This document shows, in pieces, positions 1-4,386 of a stretch of 6,118 bases of DNA. Position numbers and translations under genes: made by a program. Under the pieces are notes generated by a model. That model worked only from the letters and a program-made list of their open reading frames with translations. It was not told where the DNA came from and did not search any database. Source of the stretch: Planctomycetota bacterium (lineage in GTDB: Bacteria > Planctomycetota > Phycisphaerae > Sedimentisphaerales > Anaerohalosphaeraceae). Within the stretch, counting starts at the first letter, position 1, and every line of letters starts with the position of its first letter. The stretch lies in assembly GCA_030637065.1 (NCBI GenBank), contig DAOVVQ010000235.1:1-6118 (forward strand), given 5' to 3'.

Positions 1-18
1 CAGCAAGGGTGGCAGCGT

Positions 19-128
19 GTCCCGATTTATCGGGACCGATGGGCGTATGCACATTGGCGCTCACCATCGGTTTGGCTTCGCCAAATCCCGGTGCGCCGGG
101 ACCACCCAATTTGATGGGCGAATGCACT
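19..128. repeat. Cluster of inverted repeats with an internal direct repeat
   Basis: Four hairpin-forming inverted repeats follow one another almost without gaps. GTCCCGA/TCGGGAC has a 4-base loop (19-36). ACCGATGG/CCATCGGT has a 21-base loop (35-71). TTTGGC/GCCAAA has a TTC loop (71-85). TCCCGG/CCGGGA has a TGCG loop (86-101). The 15-mer GATGGGCGTATGCAC (39-53) recurs as GATGGGCGAATGCAC (113-127) with one mismatch, and each copy lies shortly downstream of a CGGGACC end of a hairpin. This density of structure in non-coding DNA suits a dispersed intergenic repeat. An ORF of 65 codons runs through it on the plus strand, but it simply reads the repeat twice (GRMH appears twice) and lacks a convincing ribosome binding site. 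Whether copies exist elsewhere cannot be seen here. Confidence 0.6.
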
Positions 129-210
129 GTGCTGTGCAGGGGCGGTTTTACGGGGCTATTTTCGGGGGCGCAGGGGTGATTTTCATGCTGTTTTCACGCG
201 ATTTTCATCC

Positions 211-235
211 TTAAAAAGATTGGCCTTTGGCCGAT
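211..235 (-). terminator. Terminator-like hairpin, leftward
   Basis: Read on the minus strand, ATCGGCC and GGCCAAT form a 7-bp stem (one G-T pair) around an AAA loop, followed by C and five T. This is the shape of a rho-independent terminator for leftward transcription. No convincing leftward gene lies directly to its right, so what it would terminate is unclear. It could belong to the repeat at its left or stop antisense transcription. Confidence 0.4.
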
Positions 236-302
236 AATATTGCTGTTTAGGGCTTGGCAGGGGCGTTTTGGGTCGATTTTGGGTCTGGAGCGGCCCTTCG
301 GG

Positions 303-331
303 TTGACTTGATTCGGGGGTTTTGATATAAT
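303..331 (+). promoter_or_regulatory. Strong sigma-70-type promoter
   Basis: The -35 box TTGACT (303-308, 5 of 6 matches) and the -10 box TATAAT (326-331, 6 of 6) are separated by exactly 17 bases. This is close to the textbook housekeeping promoter. Transcription would start near 338, giving a leader of about 150 bases before the small ORF at 486 and about 320 bases before the secreted-protein gene at 657. Confidence 0.7.
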
Positions 332-337
332 GCGGTA

Positions 338-485
338 ACACTATGAATTGGGGGTGTGAAGTTTTTGCGCAACGTTGAGTTTTTAAGGTTATCCGCTTGC
401 CGGGATTGTGCGCATTGTACGCAGCAGCAGGTACTGTACAGGTAAAAGCTGCTGAACTTTGTTAACGTCTGTTAGGGGGTAGATC
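338..485 (+). other. Structured 5' leader
   Basis: This is the stretch between the predicted transcription start and the first ORF with a ribosome binding site. It contains the stem CAGCAGC/GCTGCTG (422-428 with 448-454) whose 19-base loop carries the short palindrome GTACTGTAC, the 8-base palindrome TTGCGCAA near 367-374, and a weaker TGCG/CGCA pair around 408-422. I do not recognise a known riboswitch or small RNA in it. It could be an unstructured long leader, a cis-acting element or part of a small RNA. The structure is seen in the sequence; the role is inference. Confidence 0.35.
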
Positions 486-557
486 ATGGAACTGAACAGA
501 GCGATGTTGGTAATTCCGCCGTGTCTTTTTGCGTTAATAATTTTGGTCATGGCGTAG
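486..557 (+). CDS. Small hydrophobic ORF (23 aa), possible leader peptide or broken signal peptide
   Basis: An ATG at 486 is preceded by AGGGGG with about 6-7 bases of spacing, a good ribosome binding site, and opens 23 codons ending in TAG (555-557). The peptide, MELNRAMLVIPPCLF followed by ALIILVMA, is almost entirely hydrophobic, like a membrane-inserted micropeptide or the signal segment of a secreted protein that stops at the cleavage site. The frame is the same as that of the gene at 657, so only TAG and about 33 further codons separate the two. Its sequence shares the words LFAL, LVIP and MA with the signal peptide of that gene, and an 11-base identity (508-518 and 694-704), hinting at a decayed duplication. 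It may be translated as a leader, or be a remnant. Function unknown. Confidence 0.4.
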   Translation: MELNRAMLVIPPCLFALIILVMA

Positions 558-656
558 GGTTATCTTGATGCGAGTGCTTGCTGGGTGCGGCTTTGCAGGT
601 GCATGGTCGGGTGCAGCGGGCGTACTGCTAAGCGAAAACGAAAATGGGGGCAACAC

Positions 657-1121
657 ATGAACAGGACCACGTTATTTGCACTGGTGGCATTGCTGGTAAT
701 TCCGTGCCAGGCCATGGCGCTTATACAGACAAGTACAGGGTATAGTCGGCCGGGGTCAGCGCCGGCGTTCGCCCGGTATTTCAGGATCTTCGAGCCGACG
801 ATAGAGGATTGTGATGGTTCCCATGACCGGCCAGGCGGCATTGCCGCTACGATTCGGTGGGACCGACTGCTGAACAGCTCGCCCTGGATATCGGCGGGAA
901 AGACGGCTGGTGTGGACAGTTTGGCATCGGGTATGTTCACAAGCCGGCAAATTGCCGCTGCACTGAACCCAGAGGTTGAGTCGAGCCTGCTCCTGATGGG
1001 CGTGAGAGGCTCGAAATCGAAGTACAGCGTGGAGATATTCACGCCTGGTACTATTGGCCGCGACTCGGAGGCGGCTACGAAAGGGCTGGCGAAGGTTTGG
1101 CAGCAGACGATGCCAAGGTAG
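657..1121 (+). CDS. Small secreted protein of unknown function (154 aa)
   Basis: I do not recognise this protein. The start at 657 is chosen over the in-frame ATG at 585 because GGGGG (646-650) lies 6 bases upstream and because the protein then begins with a clear signal peptide: MNR, a hydrophobic core at residues 5-16, and an A-M-A cleavage site at 19-21. The longer form would bury that signal behind 24 basic, Arg-rich residues. The mature part of about 133 residues has one Cys (52), no further membrane segment and no motif I can name. It reads as a small globular domain with a predicted strand-rich C-terminal half (LLLMGVRGSK, YSVEIFTPGT). The Cys in the signal peptide is not a lipobox because Pro precedes it. 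The gene lies downstream of the promoter at 303-331 and is convergent with the lipoprotein gene. The opposite-strand ORFs here lack binding sites and are taken as shadows. Confidence 0.65.
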   Translation: MNRTTLFALVALLVIPCQAMALIQTSTGYSRPGSAPAFARYFRIFEPTIEDCDGSHDRPGGIAATIRWDRLLNSSPWISAGKTAGVDSLASGMFTSRQIAAALNPEVESSLLLMGVRGSKSKYSVEIFTPGTIGRDSEAATKGLAKVWQQTMPR

Positions 1122-1131
1122 CCCCATCAGT

Positions 1132-1159
1132 GGAACTGTAGCTAAACAGTTACAGTTCC
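1132..1159. terminator. Hairpin between convergent genes
   Basis: GGAACTGTA (1132-1140) and TACAGTTCC (1151-1159) form a perfect 9-bp stem around a 10-base loop. It sits 10 bases after the rightward gene ending at 1121 and 31 bases beyond the leftward gene ending at 1191, where a shared terminator would be expected. There is no T-run on either side, so it is not a classical intrinsic terminator. Related words (CTACAGTTTC, CTACGGTTCC) recur just to the right. Confidence 0.35.
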
Positions 1160-1190
1160 TGCCCGGTGATATCTACAGTTTCAGTTACGT

Positions 1191-1574
1191 CTACGGTTCC
1201 AGTCCGCTGACGTCGCCTTTCATTTCTACGAGTTTGTTGTAATAGACCTGGAACCGTTCTGTCAGTGCCTGAACCGACTGGCCTAACGTTTCGATCTCAG
1301 TCTGGAGGCTTTTGGCTTCCTCGCCTAACATCTCGGCTATGGGAATCTCCTTGAGCTGGTCGGCTACCCCGGTCATTTCGTCCTTCTTAGCCAGAATCGC
1401 ATCCTTGTATTTCAGCGCCATATCCTTTAACTGATCTGTGTCCATTCCCTGTGCTTCGGTCTGGACCTCGGCTAAGGGTGTGCCTTCATCGGCACTCGAT
1501 CCGCCCTTACACCCGGCAAAACCACACAAAACACCTGCACACAGCATCCACACAACAATCGTCTTGATATTCAT
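1191..1574 (-). CDS. Small coiled-coil-like lipoprotein (127 aa)
   Basis: The N-terminus MNIKTIVVWMLCAGVL leads to F-A-G-C at 19-22, a slightly degenerate lipobox, so Cys22 is the likely lipidated residue. The following K-G-G-S-S linker is typical of exported lipoproteins. Residues 33-118 are rich in Glu, Lys, Leu and Ala with heptad-like spacing (for example DQLKDMALKYKDAILAKKDE and SLQTEIETLGQSVQALTERF), indicating a long helical or coiled-coil body with a Pro break near residue 78. No enzymatic motif is visible. The start has AAAGGGG six bases upstream (1581-1587), and the promoter at 1640-1669 gives a leader of about 58 bases. A structural or periplasmic scaffold role is plausible, but I cannot name the family. 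Confidence 0.8.
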   Translation of the reverse strand: MNIKTIVVWMLCAGVLCGFAGCKGGSSADEGTPLAEVQTEAQGMDTDQLKDMALKYKDAILAKKDEMTGVADQLKEIPIAEMLGEEAKSLQTEIETLGQSVQALTERFQVYYNKLVEMKGDVSGLEP

Positions 1575-1639
1575 TGTCTGCCCCTTTCAAGATCGCCCCT
1601 GTTTATTGTTTGTCGGTTCGAAACCGCTTCTCAATTTTC

Positions 1640-1669
1640 ATTATATAAAACGACTTGGCTGGCTGACAA
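1640..1669 (-). promoter_or_regulatory. Promoter of the lipoprotein gene
   Basis: Read on the minus strand, TTGTCA (1669-1664, 5 of 6) and TATAAT (1645-1640, 6 of 6) are 18 bases apart. Transcription would begin near 1633, about 58 bases before the start codon at 1574. The surrounding sequence is A/T-rich compared with the genes. Confidence 0.6.
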
Positions 1670-1714
1670 TCAGAATTTTCCTGATTTCGACTTGAAAGTG
1701 GCGAATTAAACAAG

Positions 1715-1873
1715 ATGTGTAATATCTGCAAATGGTTGTTAAATCGAGCCGCTCAAACCAAAAAAGACCTTGCAAACGCTACCAGCATCGTTACAATAGG
1801 TGTTTGGACGGGAGCATACTACAAATACCCTCCTGACCAGCGGGGTGCCGGTGGTGGAACGCCTGGGCAATAG
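1715..1873 (+). CDS. Possible 52-aa ORF of unknown function
   Basis: An ATG at 1715 opens 52 codons ending at TAG (1871-1873). The peptide starts MCNICKWLLNRAAQTKKDLA and has a C-x-x-C pair at residues 2-5, a basic amphipathic stretch, an aromatic YYKYPP segment near 35-40 and a Gly-rich tail. Codon choice looks similar to the neighbours, but the ribosome binding site is poor (only AAACAAG before the ATG) and no promoter fits well. It lies divergent from the lipoprotein promoter and ahead of the tRNA. It could be a real small protein, a gene fragment or chance. Confidence 0.25.
   Translation: MCNICKWLLNRAAQTKKDLANATSIVTIGVWTGAYYKYPPDQRGAGGGTPGQ
1770..1797 (+). promoter_or_regulatory. Weak candidate promoter for tRNA-Leu
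   Basis: TTGCAA (1770-1775, 4 of 6) and TACAAT (1792-1797, 5 of 6) lie 16 bases apart. Transcription from near 1804 would reach the tRNA after about 140 bases. It is the best match found upstream of the tRNA but is not strong, and it falls inside the doubtful 52-codon ORF, which counts somewhat against that ORF. Confidence 0.25.
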
Positions 1874-1947
1874 CCGGACGACAGGCAGAAAGCTGCAATA
1901 TAGCCGCTAAGCCGTAAGTCGTTAGCAGGGAAAGCCTTATGGGTCTC

Positions 1948-2030
1948 GGCCGAGTGGCGGAATGGCAGACGCTGGGGACTTAAAATCCCCTGCCCGCAAG
2001 GGCGTGTGGGTTCGACTCCCACCTCGGCTA
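1948..2030 (+). tRNA. tRNA-Leu, anticodon UAA
   Basis: The class II cloverleaf can be traced by eye. The acceptor stem is GGCCGAG (1948-1954) with CTCGGCT (2023-2029), with a G-U first pair. T8-G9 is followed by a D arm with GCG/CGC. The anticodon stem is GGGGA/TCCCC around CTTAAAA, giving anticodon TAA. The long variable arm is GCCC-GCAA-GGGC, characteristic of leucine tRNA. The T arm is GTGGG-TTCGACT-CCCAC, and the discriminator is A at 2030. The CCA end is not encoded. It would read UUA and, by wobble, UUG. No clear terminator follows. Confidence 0.95.
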
Positions 2031-2220
2031 ATGGTAGAAATGACCGCCGAAGGCGATGGATCGATCCGCGGCGCAGCGGTTGTCAGGCGGCAAGGGAGGG
2101 CCGGATCGTTGGGCCGATGTGGGTTGGATGTCAGCCCTTATATTAGGAAGCAGGCTTAATAATAGACTAAATATGCCAACTTAGATAAAGAGTTGCCACG
2201 AAAGAAAATGGAGAAATGCT
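2031..2220 (+). other. Intergenic region before the synthase operon
   Basis: This stretch holds several short palindromes (GGATCGATCC at 2058-2067, CGCC/GGCG near 2046-2054) but no terminator with a T-run and no promoter I trust. Its right part (2135-2215) is A/T-rich and could contain a degenerate promoter. The operon may instead be read through from the tRNA. A ribosome binding site, GGAG at 2210-2213, sits 7 bases before the ATG at 2221. An ORF from 2031 to 2159 exists, but I see no support for it. Confidence 0.35.
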
Positions 2221-3549
2221 ATGGAAGAAAAAAATTATAGTTTAGCGGATGTTGAGAGACCGAACCTTTTTCGCGAGGTCTTTCCCTATACTGAGTTCCC
2301 GAAGGTCGACTTTGACGGTTCGGCTGTCCCGATGGAGATCCCGGAGGATATCTGGATCACGGACACGACGTTCCGCGACGGTCAGCAGGCCCGTCCGCCA
2401 TATACGCCCCAGCAGATACTGCGAATCTACGATTTTCTGCATGAGATCGACAACGGCACCGGTCTGATTCGCCAGTGTGAGTTTTTCCTGTACTCCAAGC
2501 GGGATCGCGAAGCAGTTGAACTGTGCAAGGCGCGGGGCTACGAATTTCCGCAGATCACGGGATGGATTCGGGCGGTCGCCGCGGATTTCAGGCTCGTTAA
2601 GCAAATGGAACTGGCTGAGACGGGGATCCTTACGTCTGCCAGCGATTATCACATCTTCCTGAAGCTGCGTAAAACGCGCGCGCAGGCGATCAACGCGTAT
2701 CTCGATGTCGTCAAGGCCGCCCTCGATGCCGGAATTATCCCCCGGTGTCATTTTGAGGACGTTACCCGCGCCGATTTCGACGGTGTTGTCGTGCCGTTCG
2801 CCGATCAACTGATGGCTCTTGCCCGGCAGTACGATTCGCCGGTAAAGATAAGGCTTTGCGACACATTGGGCTTTGCCGTTCCATACGCGGAATCGACCCT
2901 TCCGCGAAGTGTTCCGAAACTCGTTGCCGGGCTGCGAGAGATCGGTGTTCCCGGCGAGTGGCTCGAATGGCACGGGCACAACGACCTGCACAAGGTTCAG
3001 ACAAGCGCCGCAGCGGCGTGGCTTTATGGATGCTGTGCGGCGAACTGTTCGATCTTCGGTGTCGGCGAGCGAACGGGCAATCCGCCGCTGGAGGCGATGG
3101 TTATCGAGCATGCCCAGATAAAGGGTACCGACTCCAGGATCAATTACAGTGTGATGACGGAACTGGCGGACTATGCGGCGAAGGAGTTGGGCTTTAGCCT
3201 TCAGGGCAACTATCCGCTCGTCGGCAAGAATTTCAACGTCACGCGTGCCGGTATACATGCCGACGGTCTCCTGAAGAACGAGGAGATATATAACTGCTTC
3301 GATACGAAGAAGCTTTTGAATCGTCCCGTTGGCGTTGCCATTACCGACAAGAGCGGAGCAGCGGGGATCAAGCACTTTATCGAGGACAAATACGACATTG
3401 ACATTGCCAAGCACGACCCTCGCGTGATCATGATCAAGGACAAGATTGACGTAGAGTATGCCGCCGAGCGTGTCTCGGCTATCAGCAACGAGGAGATGGA
3501 CGCGTGGATAATCGAGGCCTTCGGTGACGATCTGCCGCCGTTAATTTGA
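2221..3549 (+). CDS. DRE-TIM metallolyase: isopropylmalate/homocitrate/Re-citrate synthase-like enzyme (442 aa)
   Basis: The family joins an acyl-CoA, usually acetyl-CoA, to a 2-oxo acid in the cytoplasm by Claisen condensation. After a 45-residue N-terminal extension, a TIM barrel starts with DTTFRDGQQ (48-56), the metal- and substrate-binding motif; most relatives have E where this has the first Q. Further marks are Glu87 in RQCEFF, FEDVTRADF (178-186), RLCDTLGF (211-218), the metal-binding HGHND (251-255), the signature GVGERTGN (280-287), and FNVTRAGIHADG (338-349), matching the GIHxDG segment of isopropylmalate and homocitrate synthases. At 442 residues it lacks the roughly 120-residue leucine-sensing domain of LeuA, so leucine feedback is not expected. 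Substrate cannot be read from the sequence: Re-citrate synthase, homocitrate or citramalate synthesis are all possible. GGAG lies 7 bases before the ATG. The HAD gene follows after 25 bases. Confidence 0.9.
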   Translation: MEEKNYSLADVERPNLFREVFPYTEFPKVDFDGSAVPMEIPEDIWITDTTFRDGQQARPPYTPQQILRIYDFLHEIDNGTGLIRQCEFFLYSKRDREAVELCKARGYEFPQITGWIRAVAADFRLVKQMELAETGILTSASDYHIFLKLRKTRAQAINAYLDVVKAALDAGIIPRCHFEDVTRADFDGVVVPFADQLMALARQYDSPVKIRLCDTLGFAVPYAESTLPRSVPKLVAGLREIGVPGEWLEWHGHNDLHKVQTSAAAAWLYGCCAANCSIFGVGERTGNPPLEAMVIEHAQIKGTDSRINYSVMTELADYAAKELGFSLQGNYPLVGKNFNVTRAGIHADGLLKNEEIYNCFDTKKLLNRPVGVAITDKSGAAGIKHFIEDKYDIDIAKHDPRVIMIKDKIDVEYAAERVSAISNEEMDAWIIEAFGDDLPPLI

Positions 3550-3561
3550 CCTTGGGCCGTT

Positions 3562-3577
3562 AGGGTAATGAGTATTG
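3562..3577 (+). promoter_or_regulatory. Ribosome binding site deciding a TTG start
   Basis: AGGG (3562-3565) is 9 bases before TTG at 3575 but only 2 bases before the out-of-frame ATG at 3568, which opens just 13 codons. In the HAD frame a TGA at 3569-3571 blocks any start further upstream, and starting later would lose the catalytic DLGET motif, which begins at codon 12. TTG at 3575 is therefore the best start. Confidence 0.6.
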
Positions 3578-4342
3578 GCCAGTCACGAAATCAAAGCTGT
3601 CATTTTTGACCTTGGCGAGACGCTGCTGAACTTCGGCAGGGTCGATAGGGGGGCGCTATTTAAAGAGGCGGCACGTCGCTCGTACGAATTTCTCCGGCAA
3701 GAGGGTCAGCCGGTCGGGCCATACACTCGCTATCTGTGGCGAAGTCTGGGCAGTCTGCGTATGAGGGCCTTTCTCAGCGATATCACGGGCAACGACTTCG
3801 ATTCGCGTGCGGTGCTGAGGGCCTACGGCGAAAAGAAGGGTTTCGATCTTACGGAGGAGCAGTGGCGGCAGATGAACTGGCTGTGGTATGAGCCGCTCTG
3901 CGAGATCGCGAATGTCGAGCCGACGCTGGCTCAAACGCTTACTGAACTGCGGGATGCGGGTCTGAAACTTGCGATCGTATCGAACACGTTTGTAAATGCC
4001 GACTCGCTGGAGGAGCATCTGGTCAGGGAAGGTGTGCTGGATTTCTTCGAGGTCCGCATGTATTCGTACCAATTCGAGTTTCGCAAGCCCGACAGGCGGA
4101 TCTTTATCGAGGCGGCTGGGCGGGTCGGTTGTCAGCCGGCGGAAATCATCTACGTCGGCGACAGGATAGATAAGGATGTAAACGGTTCCACTGGGGCGGG
4201 CATGACGCCGGTACTAAAGACCGCGTACACCAACGAAGGCAAGAAGGTGCCCGCCGGCGTCGCGAAAATCGACCGGATAGCGGAACTGCCGCAACTTGTT
4301 TCATCGATAAACCATCAGCGACTCTGCGGGACACGTAGCTGA
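3575..4342 (+). CDS. HAD-superfamily hydrolase (255 aa)
   Basis: All four HAD motifs are visible. Motif I is FDLGETL with nucleophile Asp12, motif II is VSNT with Ser136, motif III is Lys171 in RKPD, and motif IV is VGDRIDKD with Asp196 and Asp201. Residues 20-115 form the helical cap of subfamily I, and 255 residues is usual for the group. Motif I reads D-x-G rather than D-x-D, so the usual general-acid Asp is replaced by Gly14, as also seen in some dehalogenase-type and uncharacterised members. Phosphatase activity is therefore likely but not assured. The substrate is probably a small phosphorylated metabolite in the cytoplasm. The gene is the second in the synthase operon, which may mean a shared pathway or a housekeeping repair function. 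It starts with TTG, suggesting lower translation than its neighbour. Confidence 0.85.
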   Translation: MASHEIKAVIFDLGETLLNFGRVDRGALFKEAARRSYEFLRQEGQPVGPYTRYLWRSLGSLRMRAFLSDITGNDFDSRAVLRAYGEKKGFDLTEEQWRQMNWLWYEPLCEIANVEPTLAQTLTELRDAGLKLAIVSNTFVNADSLEEHLVREGVLDFFEVRMYSYQFEFRKPDRRIFIEAAGRVGCQPAEIIYVGDRIDKDVNGSTGAGMTPVLKTAYTNEGKKVPAGVAKIDRIAELPQLVSSINHQRLCGTRS

Positions 4343-4386
4343 TATCGGCGGATGGCGGTATTATCCGGGCTTCGGGGCTAATGAGG
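4343..4386. other. Short gap between convergent genes
   Basis: Forty-four bases separate the ends of the HAD gene and the leftward anchored-protein gene. Short G/C-rich repeats are present (GGCGGAT and GGCGGTA; CCGGGCTTCGGG can form a 3-4 bp hairpin), but I see no convincing intrinsic terminator on either strand. Confidence 0.4.

Noticed and set aside
343..378. Eleven-codon ORF starting a few bases after the predicted transcription start
   Set aside because: There is no ribosome binding site, it is very short, and a leaderless start is only a guess.
560..1127. Two leftward ORFs of 160 and 123 codons
   Set aside because: They lie opposite the signal-peptide-bearing gene at 657, lack ribosome binding sites and show no recognisable domain.
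1148..1206. Possible frameshifted extension of the lipoprotein (VDVTETVDITGQEL in another frame)
   Set aside because: The alternative frame looks protein-like after the stop, but the sequence is made of short repeats and the protein already ends naturally after its helical body. There is no direct evidence of a frameshift.
1819..2022. Leftward ORF beginning MGVEPTRPCGQGILSPQRL
   Set aside because: It is the antisense translation of the tRNA-Leu gene, a well-known false protein in automated annotations.
1962..2159. Rightward ORF beginning MADAGDLKSPARKGVWVRLP
   Set aside because: It starts inside the tRNA and reads the tRNA sequence; this is the sense-strand counterpart of the same artefact. 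The remainder, from ATG 2031, has no support.
2242..3414. Leftward ORF of 390 codons
   Set aside because: It lies entirely opposite the synthase gene, whose family motifs are unmistakable; long antisense frames are common opposite G/C-rich-wobble genes.
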